The notes beneath the pieces are model-generated. The model made no database searches. It saw only the letters and a list, made by a program, of their open reading frames with translations, and had not been told where the DNA came from. This document shows, one piece after another, positions 41,967-50,421 of a DNA stretch of 64,000 bases. Location: contig JAEZFL010000132.1 in NCBI GenBank assembly GCA_023417515.1, positions 1-64,000 of the forward strand, given 5' to 3'. Origin of the DNA: Pseudomonadota bacterium (GTDB taxonomy: Bacteria > Pseudomonadota > Alphaproteobacteria > Sphingomonadales > Sphingomonadaceae). The translations under genes were made by a program, and so were the position numbers. The first letter of the stretch is position 1. Every line of letters starts with the position of its first letter.

Positions 41967-42761
41967 ATGAACACCGACGACATGACCTATGGCGACTATC
42001 TTGGGCTCGACCAGTTGCTGTCCGCGCAACACCCGCGGTCCGAGCACCATGACGAGCTGCTGTTCATCATCATCCACCAGACCAAGGAGCTGTGGCTCAA
42101 GCAGATGGTCGCGGAGCTGAAGACGGCAGCGTCGCTGATCGCCGGCGACCGGCTCACCGAGGTCCACAAGATCCTGTCGCGCGTGTCGCGCATCCAGGCG
42201 GTGCTGACTCTGAGCTGGGACATCCTGTCCACCATGACCCCGGCCGACTATCTCAAGTTCCGCGGCGTTCTCGGTACGTCGAGCGGCTTTCAGTCCGCCC
42301 AGTTCCGCCAGATCGAGTTCCTGTTCGGGTTCAAGGATGCCGCCCACCTGCGCTTCCAGCCGGAAGGATCGGCGGCGCGCGCGGCGCTCGACGAGGCGTA
42401 TCGCTCGCCCAGCCTGTGGGACGAAGCCAATCGGGCGCTCGCGCGCGCCGGATTCCGGCTTCCGGCCGAGGCGGTCGAGCGCGACTGGACCAGGCCTTAC
42501 GAGCCCAGCGAAGACGTCGAGGAAGCGTGGGCGACCATCTATCGCGATCCCGAGCGATGGTGGGTGTTCTACCAGCTCGCCGAGAAGCTGGTCGACATCG
42601 ACGACGCCACCGCGACCTGGCGGCACAAGCATGCGATCACGGTCGAACGGGTGATCGGTTTCAAGCGCGGCACGGGCGGGACCGCCGGCGTCTCCTACCT
42701 CCAGTCCACCATCGGCAAGCGTGCGTTCCCGGAATTGTGGACGCTGAGGACCAAGCTCTAG
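41967..42761 (+). CDS. kynA: tryptophan 2,3-dioxygenase
   Basis: This 264-residue haem enzyme opens the indole ring of tryptophan to N-formylkynurenine, the first step of the kynurenine pathway. Conserved segments are MTYGDYLGLDQLLSAQ, ELLFIIIHQTKELWLKQM, FRGVLGTSSGFQSAQFR and the haem-ligand His in WRHKHAITVERVIGFK, followed by GTGGTAGVSYL. No kynureninase or formamidase gene is adjacent. The stop codon overlaps that of the isomerase gene on the other strand (CTAG). Confidence 0.96.
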   Translation: MNTDDMTYGDYLGLDQLLSAQHPRSEHHDELLFIIIHQTKELWLKQMVAELKTAASLIAGDRLTEVHKILSRVSRIQAVLTLSWDILSTMTPADYLKFRGVLGTSSGFQSAQFRQIEFLFGFKDAAHLRFQPEGSAARAALDEAYRSPSLWDEANRALARAGFRLPAEAVERDWTRPYEPSEDVEEAWATIYRDPERWWVFYQLAEKLVDIDDATATWRHKHAITVERVIGFKRGTGGTAGVSYLQSTIGKRAFPELWTLRTKL

Positions 42762-43639
42762 CGCAGCAGGTCCGCTCTCGCCGCGGACCCCGCATAGGCG
42801 ACGAGCAGGTCGAGCCCCCCGGCGGGTTCCAGCGCGGACAGGGCCGGCACGCGCCAGACCTCGCCGGGCCGCAGCGACACGCCGTCGAGGCGGCCTCCGT
42901 CAGCGAGCGGAATCAGCAGCAGCTCGGTCGCACTGCCGTCGACCCGGGCGGGAGTATCCGGCCGCCAGCGCTCGATGACGAAGCTGTCGCCCGCGAGCAG
43001 CAACTCGCGACCATCGCCGAGCGGGCGTGACCCGGGCGCCCGCGGCGCCGGCCCGGCGACCGCGACCGCGACGGCCTCGTCGAGATGGAGCGGGCGCGGG
43101 CGGCCGTAATCGTAGAGCCGGTAGGTGAGGTCCAGATTCTGCTGGACCTCGATCAGCGTGATGCCGCCGCCGATCGCGTGGATGGTGCCGCCCGGACAGG
43201 CGAGCACGTCGCCCGCCGCGACCGGGCGCCAGTCGATCAGCTGCTCGATCGAGCCGTCGAGCGCCGCCTCGCGAAGCGCATCGGCTGCGACCGGCCGCCT
43301 GAGACCGAGGCCGATCACCGCTCCCGGCTCGGCGTCGAGGACCAGCCAGGCCTCATCCTTGCCGCAGGGCAGGCTGCGCGCCGCTGCGTGGAGCGCATCG
43401 GGATGGACCTGGATCGACAAGCGCTCGGCGGTGAACAAGTGCTTGACCAGCAGGCGGCATTCATCCGGACCCTCGTCCTGGTGCCAGATCTCGCCGATCG
43501 TCTCGCCCGGGCGCGCGAAGCCGGCGAAGAGGTGCGGCAGCACGGCGCGTCCCCACGGGCGCGCGAAGGCGCGCGGCGCGAGCCGCGTCGCCAGGTCCGC
43601 CCGATCTTCCCACCGCCGCGGCGAGAGCATGCGCTTCAT
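42758..43639 (-). CDS. manA: mannose-6-phosphate isomerase, class I-like
   Basis: The 293-residue cupin enzyme interconverts fructose-6-P and mannose-6-P. It has the zinc-site segments LSIQVHPD, the Lys/Glu stretch KDEAWLVLD, and PGGTIHAIGGGITLIEVQQ with the catalytic region YRLYDYGR. It is shorter than E. coli ManA and belongs to the short class I type found in many alphaproteobacteria. Placed just before the exopolysaccharide locus, it could supply GDP-mannose precursors. ATG at 43639 (MKRMLSPRRWEDRADL) is preferred to the longer frame. Confidence 0.88.
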   Translation of the reverse strand: MKRMLSPRRWEDRADLATRLAPRAFARPWGRAVLPHLFAGFARPGETIGEIWHQDEGPDECRLLVKHLFTAERLSIQVHPDALHAAARSLPCGKDEAWLVLDAEPGAVIGLGLRRPVAADALREAALDGSIEQLIDWRPVAAGDVLACPGGTIHAIGGGITLIEVQQNLDLTYRLYDYGRPRPLHLDEAVAVAVAGPAPRAPGSRPLGDGRELLLAGDSFVIERWRPDTPARVDGSATELLLIPLADGGRLDGVSLRPGEVWRVPALSALEPAGGLDLLVAYAGSAARADLLR

Positions 43640-43890
43640 GCCGTCACGTCGCCGCGCCAGCCGTGGCCGGCCGATGCGACGCCCCTTTCTGCGAGAGGGA
43701 CGAAGCACGCTACCTCGCCAACCTCTCATCCCCCTTTTCGGGCTAAGTGCTTGACATTTGGTTGCGGGTGAGATGGAGGCGGCGACCGGGGGGCCGGCTG
43801 ATCGACCGCCGCTTCAGGGCGCATGGTCGGTCCAGACAGAAGGCAGGAAGAGTGGCGCGGCCGGAGCAATCGGCTCGTCGCAAAGAAAAT

Positions 43891-44685
43891 ATGTTTCTTC
43901 GCAAGCTTTTCAGCGGCCTCGGCGGCGGGTCCGGCCCCAAGGCGCCTCACGGCAAGCCCGGCGCCCGCGCTTATGCGGTCGGCGACGTTCATGGCTGCCT
44001 GGTCCAGCTCGATCGGCTGATCGCGCGGATCGAGGCGGACCTCGAGGAGCGACCGGTCAGCGAGGCTTTCCTCGTCTTCGTCGGCGACCTCATCGACCGC
44101 GGGCCGGATTCGGCCGGGGTGATCGAGCGGCTGCGCACTTATGCGCATCCTGGCCTCAAGCCGATCTTCCTCTCCGGCAACCATGAGGAATATTTCCTGC
44201 GCGTGCTGTCCGGCGAGCGCGGAGTCATCGACAACTGGCTCGATTATGGCGGCCGCGAGTGCGCGGAGAGCTACGGCATCTCGTCGGACCAGCTCGTCGC
44301 ACTGCCCGAGGACCAGGCGATCGCGCTGCTCCGGCGGCAAGTGCCGGACTCGCATCGCCGCTTCGTCAAGAGCTTCGCCGACACCTTCCGCTTCGGCGAC
44401 TATCTCTTCGTTCATGCCGGCATCCGGCCCGGCCTGCCGCTCGAGCAGCAGACGCGCGCGGACCTGCGCTGGATTCGCGAGCCCTTTCTCCACGACGCCG
44501 GCGATCACGGCTTCGTCGTCGTGCACGGGCACACCATCGTCGAGACGGTCGAGGAGCTGCCGAACCGGATCGGCATCGACACCGGCGCCTATCGCAGCGG
44601 CGTGCTGACCGCCCTCGTCGTCGACGGCATCGAGCGGCGTTTCCTGACGGCAAGGGCCGGCAATGATGCGTCCGGAAGGACTTGA
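43891..44685 (+). CDS. metallophosphoesterase (PrpA/ApaH-like serine/threonine phosphatase)
   Basis: The 264-residue enzyme shows the calcineurin-like motifs GDVHG, FVGDLIDRG, GNHEE, a His in VHAG and VHGHT. This set is typical of the bis(5'-nucleosyl)-tetraphosphatase/PrpA group. Located directly ahead of the wza-like gene, it may dephosphorylate exopolysaccharide regulators such as the BY-kinase, but tyrosine phosphatase activity is not established for the family. The 251-base region upstream holds a TTGACA at 43751 without a good -10 partner. Confidence 0.9.
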   Translation: MFLRKLFSGLGGGSGPKAPHGKPGARAYAVGDVHGCLVQLDRLIARIEADLEERPVSEAFLVFVGDLIDRGPDSAGVIERLRTYAHPGLKPIFLSGNHEEYFLRVLSGERGVIDNWLDYGGRECAESYGISSDQLVALPEDQAIALLRRQVPDSHRRFVKSFADTFRFGDYLFVHAGIRPGLPLEQQTRADLRWIREPFLHDAGDHGFVVVHGHTIVETVEELPNRIGIDTGAYRSGVLTALVVDGIERRFLTARAGNDASGRT

Positions 44686-44696
44686 TGACGTCTTGA

Positions 44697-44723
44697 ACCG
44701 TGGATGCCGAGACTTGCCACGGT
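44697..44723. promoter_or_regulatory. inverted repeat ACCGTGG-N13-CCACGGT ahead of exopolysaccharide export genes
   Basis: The two 7-base arms (44697-44703 and 44717-44723) lie between the phosphatase and wza-like genes. It could be an operator or a hairpin in the leader RNA. The downstream CTCC-TAAT-GGGAG could form a further small hairpin at the upstream ATG (44740). Confidence 0.35.
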
Positions 44724-44760
44724 CCGGAACTACCTCCTAATGGGAGAAATCGAAGTGAAG

Positions 44761-45510
44761 ATGCGTGTGGGGACAATGAGGCAGCGGCACCTATTCGAGC
44801 GTCTTCGGGCATTCGGCCATGATATCGCGCGGCTGTCGCTGTGCCTGTGCGCGCTGGTCCTGGTATCGGCCTGCACTGCGCAGCGGGGCGGTTCGATCCC
44901 CTATGCGACCCAGCCGCTCGCCGCGCCCGACACCCCGCAAGCCGCCACGCTGACCGCCGACTATCGGATCAACACGGGCGACAAGCTGGCGGTGACCGTC
45001 TACCGGGTCGAGGACCTGTCGCGCGAATATCGCGTCGACCTGTCCGGCAACGTCGCGATGCCGCTGATCGGCAACGTCCAGGCGATCGGCCGCACCACCG
45101 CCGAGGTGCGCGACGAGATCGCCCGGCGGCTCGGCGAGCGCTACCTTCGCGACCCCGACGTCACCGTCGCGGTCACCGAATCGACCAACAACAACGTCAC
45201 CGTCGAGGGCGGCGTACGCCATCCAGGCGTGTTCCCGCTCACCGGGCAGACCACCCTTCTCCAGTCGATCGCGCTCGCGCAGGGCATCGATCCCGAAAAC
45301 GGCAACCCGCGCCGCATCGCGATCTTCCGCCGGGTCGGCGGGGAGCGCATGGCGGCTGCCTTCGACCTCGTCAGCATTCGAGACGGATCGATGCAGGATC
45401 CTGAAATCTACCCCGGCGACATCGTCGTCGTGCAGAGCAACACGCGGCGGGGCTTCTTTCAGGATATCCTGCGTACGCTCCCGCTCATCGCGATTTTCCG
45501 TCCCTTCTGA
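44761..45510 (+). CDS. polysaccharide export lipoprotein (Wza/GumB-like)
   Basis: The protein of about 249 residues has a lipoprotein signal ending LVLVSAC (Cys38 in this start), then a Poly_export domain (ADYRINTGDKLAVTVYRVEDLSREY ... GNVAMPLIGNVQAIGRT) and SLBB domains (NNVTVEGGVRHPGVFPL). It forms the outer-membrane channel for exopolysaccharide. Alternative starts are 44740 and 44776; the internal Met at 44776 has a GTGGGG ahead. It is the first of a tight run of export genes. Confidence 0.9.
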   Translation: MRVGTMRQRHLFERLRAFGHDIARLSLCLCALVLVSACTAQRGGSIPYATQPLAAPDTPQAATLTADYRINTGDKLAVTVYRVEDLSREYRVDLSGNVAMPLIGNVQAIGRTTAEVRDEIARRLGERYLRDPDVTVAVTESTNNNVTVEGGVRHPGVFPLTGQTTLLQSIALAQGIDPENGNPRRIAIFRRVGGERMAAAFDLVSIRDGSMQDPEIYPGDIVVVQSNTRRGFFQDILRTLPLIAIFRPF

Positions 45511-45549
45511 CGACGCCCGGCGCGTCATTTAACAGGCAGCAGTTCCTCC

Positions 45550-47778
45550 ATGGGCAAGAACGAGATCGAACCGAAGGGAGCCGGCGGCGTGTGGCCGATC
45601 GCCGAGCAGGCGCGCGTGGGCACGCCGCTGCACCCGCTCCAGGACCAGCCGGATTATGCGCTGGCGGCGTCGGGATCGGACATCAACCTGGCGATGCTTT
45701 GGAACGTCATCTGGGCGTGGCGCTGGCTGATCCTGGGCGCGATCGCCGCGGGCCTTGCAGGCGGCGTCATCGTCACCCTGCTGATGACTCCGACCTATCG
45801 CGCCACCACCGTTCTGGAGCTGAATCCGCCGGTCGTCGAGGTGATGGAGAACCAGCAGCAGGTCCAGCGCGCGCAGAACGACCGGCAGTATCTCGAGACC
45901 CAATATGGACTGCTCCGGAGCCGTGCGCTCGCCGAGCGGGTCAGCCAGGAGCTCAACCTCGCCTCCAACCCGGCCTTGGTGTCGGAGGACATGAGCCGCG
46001 ACGTGCGTCAGCGCGTTGTCGTCAACGAGCTGCTGGGCAATCTCACCATCGACCCCAACCGCGAGAGCCGGCTCGTCCGGATCGCGTATGAATCGGAGGA
46101 TCCGCAGCTGTCGGCGCGGGTCGCCAACGGCTTCGCCGAGAGCTTCATCAATTCGAGCCTCGAGCGCCGCTACCAGGCGTCTTCTTATGCCCGCGACTTC
46201 CTGCAGCGGCAGATCGCCGCGGTGCGCCAGGAGCTCGAGAACAGCGAGCGGCAGCTCGTCGCTTATGCCCAGCAACAGGGCATCATCAACACTGCCAGCG
46301 CCGCGGCCGGAGCGGGCGGCGCCGGCGCGCCGTCGGACGCCAACTCGCCGACCGGCGACACGCTGGTCGCCTTGAACCGCGAGCTGTCGGAGGCGACCGC
46401 GCGCCGGATCGCCGCCGAGCAGCGCTATCGTCAGGGCCAAACGGGCGGCCCGACGGCCGAGGCGGTCGAGCGCACCTCGACGCTGCGCAACGAGCTCGCG
46501 ACCTTGCGCGCGCAATATCAGGAGCAGCTGGCGATCTTCCAGCCGGACTATCCCGCCATGGTGCAGATGCGCTCGCGCATCGAGGCGCTCGAGCAGGCGA
46601 TCGCGAACGAGGCGGGCAACGTCCGCGCCGGCCGCGTCAACACGCTGCGCGCCGAATATCAGGCGGCGGCGGCCGAGGAGCGCGCTCTTCAAGCCCGGGT
46701 CGACCAGTTGCGCGGCGCGGTGCTCAACCTGCGCGGCCGCTCGATCCAGTACAACATCCTGCAGCGCGACGTGGACACCAACCGAGCGCTCTACGATGCC
46801 CTTCTGCAGCGCTACAAGGAGATCGGCGTCGCCGGCGGCATCGGCACGAGCCAGGCGTCGATCGTCGACCGCGCCGAGGTGCCGTCGGGGCCGTTCCGGC
46901 CGAACCTGATGATGAACGTGCTGATCGGCCTCGCTCTGGGTGCGCTGTCCGGCCTCGCGCTCGCGTTGCTGCTCGAGTTCATCAACGACACGATCAAGAC
47001 CCCGAGCGACGTCCGCGAGAAGCTGCGCCTTGCCTTCCTGGGCGGCATTCCCGCCACCAAGGGCAAGGCCGTGGACGAGCTGGCCGACGCCAGCACCGGC
47101 ATCAGCGAGGCCTATTTCTCGGCGATGACGTCGCTCCAGTTCACCACCGAGAGCGGCGCGCCCAAGGTCCTGCTGGTGACCTCGACCCGGCCCTCGGAGG
47201 GCAAGTCGACCACCTCCTGGGCGCTGGCCTCGTCCTTTGCCCGGCTCGGCCGCAAGGTGCTTCTGATCGACGCCGACATGCGCAAGCCGGCCTTCGTCAC
47301 CGGCGGCGAGAAGTCGGACGGCCTTGCCAATTTGCTGACCAACCGCGATCCGCTCGCCGACCATGTCGTCAAGCCGGACGTCGAAGGGCTGTGGCTCCTG
47401 CCGTGCGGCCCGCTTCCGCCCAATCCGGCCGAATTGCTGTCGTCGCCGCGCCTCAAGGCGATCCTCGCGGAGGCGAGCGCGCAATATGACATGGTCATCG
47501 TCGACAGTCCGCCGATCCTCGGCCTCGCCGACACGCCCTTGCTGTCGTCGATCGCGAGCGGCACGTTGATGGTCATCGAGGCCGGCAAGACCCGCACCCG
47601 CGCGGCGACCGAGGCGCTCGGCCGCCTTCGCCAGGCCGGTGCCAACGTCGTCGGCGCGGTGCTGACCCGCTTCAAGCACGACCCGGCCGGCTACGGCTAT
47701 TCCTACGAAGCCTATCGCTACAGCGCCGTCGAAGGCCGCGAGCGCGAGATCCGGCTGATCGTGTCGAAGAATGGCTGA
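45550..47778 (+). CDS. polysaccharide copolymerase / BY-kinase (Wzc/GumC-ExoP type)
   Basis: The 742-residue protein has a Wzz domain flanked by two membrane helices (about 57-78 and 455-478), a long periplasmic coiled coil, and a C-terminal tyrosine-kinase domain with Walker A PSEGKST near residue 551, Walker A' VLLIDADMRKP and Walker B VIVDSPPI. The tail has five tyrosines (GYGYSYEAYRYS), the autophosphorylation cluster. It controls chain length and export together with the Wza-like lipoprotein. It overlaps the next gene by 8 bases. Confidence 0.94.
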   Translation: MGKNEIEPKGAGGVWPIAEQARVGTPLHPLQDQPDYALAASGSDINLAMLWNVIWAWRWLILGAIAAGLAGGVIVTLLMTPTYRATTVLELNPPVVEVMENQQQVQRAQNDRQYLETQYGLLRSRALAERVSQELNLASNPALVSEDMSRDVRQRVVVNELLGNLTIDPNRESRLVRIAYESEDPQLSARVANGFAESFINSSLERRYQASSYARDFLQRQIAAVRQELENSERQLVAYAQQQGIINTASAAAGAGGAGAPSDANSPTGDTLVALNRELSEATARRIAAEQRYRQGQTGGPTAEAVERTSTLRNELATLRAQYQEQLAIFQPDYPAMVQMRSRIEALEQAIANEAGNVRAGRVNTLRAEYQAAAAEERALQARVDQLRGAVLNLRGRSIQYNILQRDVDTNRALYDALLQRYKEIGVAGGIGTSQASIVDRAEVPSGPFRPNLMMNVLIGLALGALSGLALALLLEFINDTIKTPSDVREKLRLAFLGGIPATKGKAVDELADASTGISEAYFSAMTSLQFTTESGAPKVLLVTSTRPSEGKSTTSWALASSFARLGRKVLLIDADMRKPAFVTGGEKSDGLANLLTNRDPLADHVVKPDVEGLWLLPCGPLPPNPAELLSSPRLKAILAEASAQYDMVIVDSPPILGLADTPLLSSIASGTLMVIEAGKTRTRAATEALGRLRQAGANVVGAVLTRFKHDPAGYGYSYEAYRYSAVEGREREIRLIVSKNG

Positions 47779-48994
47779 TACGGGTCGGCGCGCCCGCGGC
47801 GCGCTGTGGTGGGCGAAGCTGCTGGTCCTGATCCTCGCCGCCCTCGCCATAGGCTGGGTGGCGGTGAAGGTGGCGGCGGTGCGCGCTTTTCCGCTTCGAA
47901 GCGGCATTCCGCAGCGCTTCGACCCCAACCATCCGGACGCGGTGTTCCGTGAGGCGGCCGAGGCGCTGCTCGGCAACCGCGGCCGCCTTCCCGCCGAATA
48001 TTATCCGCGCATCGCCGAGGCGGCCAAGCGCGAGCCCTTGTCGGCCGAGCCCTACATGTTCTTCGCCATGCAGGCGCTCGAGCAGCAGGATCTCGCCCGC
48101 GCCGAGCGGCTGCTCGTCGAGGCGCGACGGCGCGATCCGCGCCTGCGCCTCGCCCGCCTGGCGCTGCTCGGCGTCTATCTTCAGACCAACCGGGTCGCCG
48201 AGGCGAGCGAGGAGATCGCGGTGATCGTCCGCCTCGTCCCGCGCGCCGAGCAGCTGCTGGTGCCCGAGCTGGCGCGGCTGGCGGCCTCGCCCGCCACCGC
48301 CGACGCGGTGGTCGCAGCGGTCGGCGACGACCCGCTCATGGCGGCGGTGATCGTCCGCCTCGCCCAGCAGAATGTCGATCCCGAGCATCTGCTGCGCCTC
48401 GCGGCGCGCCAGCCGAGCGCCGCCGGGTCGTCGCCGACGAGCTGGCAGGCGACCCTGCTCGACACGATGGTCCGGCGCGGCGAGGTTCGGCGCGCGCATG
48501 GGATCTGGCGGCGCCTGGTCGGGATCAGCGGCACTGCGCCGCTCCTCTATGACCCGCGTTTCGAGCGGCGGCCGGGACCGCCTCCGTTCAACTGGGCGCT
48601 GAGCGGATCGGGCGCCGGAGTCGCGGAGCCCGCGGCGGGTGGCGCACTCGACGTCGAATATTATGGCCGCGCCTCCGCCCCGCTCGCCAGCCAGCTGCTG
48701 GCGCTCCAGCCGGGGCGCTACCGCCTCGCCATGCGCGCCGAGGGCAGCGCCAACGGCGAGGGCAGCCGGATCGAGTGGAACGTCGCCTGTGCCGGCAGCG
48801 GCGCGGTCCTCGCGGCGTCGCCGTTGCGCGAGATCAGCTACAATCCGCGCGACGTCGCGGTCGAGTTCACCGTGCCGGCGAGCGGCTGCGAGGGCCAGTG
48901 GCTTCGCCTTCAGGGCGTCGCCGCGGAATTTCCGACCACCCAGGCGGTCAAGATCAGCGAGCTGTCGCTCCAGCGCGTCGGAGGCGGCCAGTGA
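47771..48994 (+). CDS. membrane-anchored TPR-like protein of the exopolysaccharide locus
   Basis: The 407-residue protein has one N-terminal membrane helix (WWAKLLVLILAALAIGWVAVKVAAV), a helical-repeat region (about 50-200, PYMFFAMQALEQQDLARAERLLVEARR...) and a C-terminal beta-rich domain with LQPGRYRLAMRAEGS, reminiscent of a carbohydrate-binding module. It is coupled to wzc-like upstream (8-base overlap) and to the polymerase downstream (GTGA). The family is unnamed to me; it may assist polymerisation or export. Confidence 0.75.
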   Translation: MADTGRRARGALWWAKLLVLILAALAIGWVAVKVAAVRAFPLRSGIPQRFDPNHPDAVFREAAEALLGNRGRLPAEYYPRIAEAAKREPLSAEPYMFFAMQALEQQDLARAERLLVEARRRDPRLRLARLALLGVYLQTNRVAEASEEIAVIVRLVPRAEQLLVPELARLAASPATADAVVAAVGDDPLMAAVIVRLAQQNVDPEHLLRLAARQPSAAGSSPTSWQATLLDTMVRRGEVRRAHGIWRRLVGISGTAPLLYDPRFERRPGPPPFNWALSGSGAGVAEPAAGGALDVEYYGRASAPLASQLLALQPGRYRLAMRAEGSANGEGSRIEWNVACAGSGAVLAASPLREISYNPRDVAVEFTVPASGCEGQWLRLQGVAAEFPTTQAVKISELSLQRVGGGQ

Positions 48995-50370
48995 CGCTGC
49001 GTCATTTCATCATCCCGGCCTATCTGGTGCTGTGCGTCCTGCTCGGCGGGGCCAGCGCTGCGGGCTATCTGTCCAACCTCGTGCTTCAGCTGCTCGCCTT
49101 GCCGATCATCGTCGCGGCGCTGATGAAGACGAGGTCTAACATGTCGCGCGCCGCCCGCGCGCTGTTGTGGCTCACCGCGGCGATGATCGTCCTCGCGCTC
49201 ATCCACCTCGTCCCGCTTCCGCCCGGCCTGTGGCGAAGCCTTCCCGGCCGCGAGCGCGTCGCCGAGGGCTTCGAGCTGCTCGGCCAGCCGGTTCCCTGGC
49301 TGCCGCTGTCGCTGAAGCCCGAGCGGGCGCTCGCCGCCTTGCTGTGGCTGCTCCCGGCATTCGCGGCGCTGCTCGGAATCCTGCGCCTCGGCGCCTATCG
49401 CGCGCCCTATCTCGCCTGGGCGCTGATCGCGGTGACGGTCGCGGCGGTCATGGTCGGCGCGATGCAGCTCACCGGCGGCGCGCAGAGCCCCTTCTATTTC
49501 TACGCGGTCACCAACTGGGGCCAGGGCGTCGGCTTCTTCGCCAACAGCAACCATATGGCGACCTTGCTGCTGTGCGTGATCCCGTTCCTCGCCGCGCTCC
49601 ACGCCGAGGCGCTGGGCAGCGGGTCGCAATCCAGCTCCAAGTCGCTGCGCCGCTCGTCCGGGATCATCGTGATCATCGCCGGAGTCGGGATGATCATCCT
49701 GGTCGGCCTCGCCATCAACCAGTCGCTGGCCGGCATCGGGCTCGCCGTGCCGGTGATCGGCGCGAGCATCCTGCTGGTCCGCTACCGCCGCAAGGCGCTG
49801 CCGGCCTGGGCGCCGGTGGCGGGCACGCTCCTCACCGCCGCTGCGGTCGTCGCCATCTTCGTCGCTCCGCTGGGCAGCGGCGCCTTCTCCGAATCCGCTC
49901 GGTCGAGCAGCGAATCGCGCGGCACGTCGGTCGCGATCACCGGCAAGGCGGCGGTCGAGCATCTCCCGCTCGGCTCCGGCATCGGCACCTTCGTCGACGT
50001 CTATCGGACTCATGAGGACCATCGCACGGTCGAGCCGCCTTACATGAACCATGCCCATAGCGACCTCGCCGAGATCGCGCTCGAGACCGGCGCGCCGGGG
50101 CTGCTCCTCGTCCTTCTGCTGCTCGCCTGGTGGGGCCGCCGCGCCTGGACGATCTGGGGCGCCGGCCAGCAGCGGCCCGACCATTTCGCCCGCGCCGCGA
50201 CCATCGCGACGGCGGCGGTCATCGCCCACAGCCTGGTCGATTATCCGCTGCGCACCGCCGCCATCTCCGTGCTGTTCGCCATCTGCCTCGCGCTGATGGC
50301 GGAGCCGCGCCCGGTCGTCCGAGCCGCGGCGGACCGCGGAGATGAAGGCCTCCGTCACCTCAGCGCCTGA
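48991..50370 (+). CDS. O-antigen ligase/polymerase family membrane protein (Wzy-like)
   Basis: GTG at 48991 overlaps the previous stop as GTGA and gives a 459-residue protein with about 10-12 hydrophobic segments. The periplasmic loop contains FFANSNHMATLLL, the signature N-x-N-H of the Wzy_C/WaaL family, and a later loop has YMNHAHSDLAEIALETGAPG. It is expected to polymerise lipid-linked repeat units in the periplasm. The frame opens further upstream, but the region before 48991 is inside the TPR gene. Confidence 0.88.
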   Translation: MTLRHFIIPAYLVLCVLLGGASAAGYLSNLVLQLLALPIIVAALMKTRSNMSRAARALLWLTAAMIVLALIHLVPLPPGLWRSLPGRERVAEGFELLGQPVPWLPLSLKPERALAALLWLLPAFAALLGILRLGAYRAPYLAWALIAVTVAAVMVGAMQLTGGAQSPFYFYAVTNWGQGVGFFANSNHMATLLLCVIPFLAALHAEALGSGSQSSSKSLRRSSGIIVIIAGVGMIILVGLAINQSLAGIGLAVPVIGASILLVRYRRKALPAWAPVAGTLLTAAAVVAIFVAPLGSGAFSESARSSSESRGTSVAITGKAAVEHLPLGSGIGTFVDVYRTHEDHRTVEPPYMNHAHSDLAEIALETGAPGLLLVLLLLAWWGRRAWTIWGAGQQRPDHFARAATIATAAVIAHSLVDYPLRTAAISVLFAICLALMAEPRPVVRAAADRGDEGLRHLSA

Positions 50371-50421
50371 GCCTCGACGGGCAGATGCCGGCCCACTAAG
50401 CAGGCTCCGGCGGGATCGAGC

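Noticed and set aside
42758..43729. A longer N-terminus for the mannose-6-phosphate isomerase
   Set aside because: The extra 30 residues are Arg-rich without similarity to the family. The Met at 43639 gives a normal start.
43751..43779. TTGACA at 43751 as promoter of the phosphatase gene
   Set aside because: The hexamer 17 bases downstream is TGGAGG, which does not resemble a -10 box.
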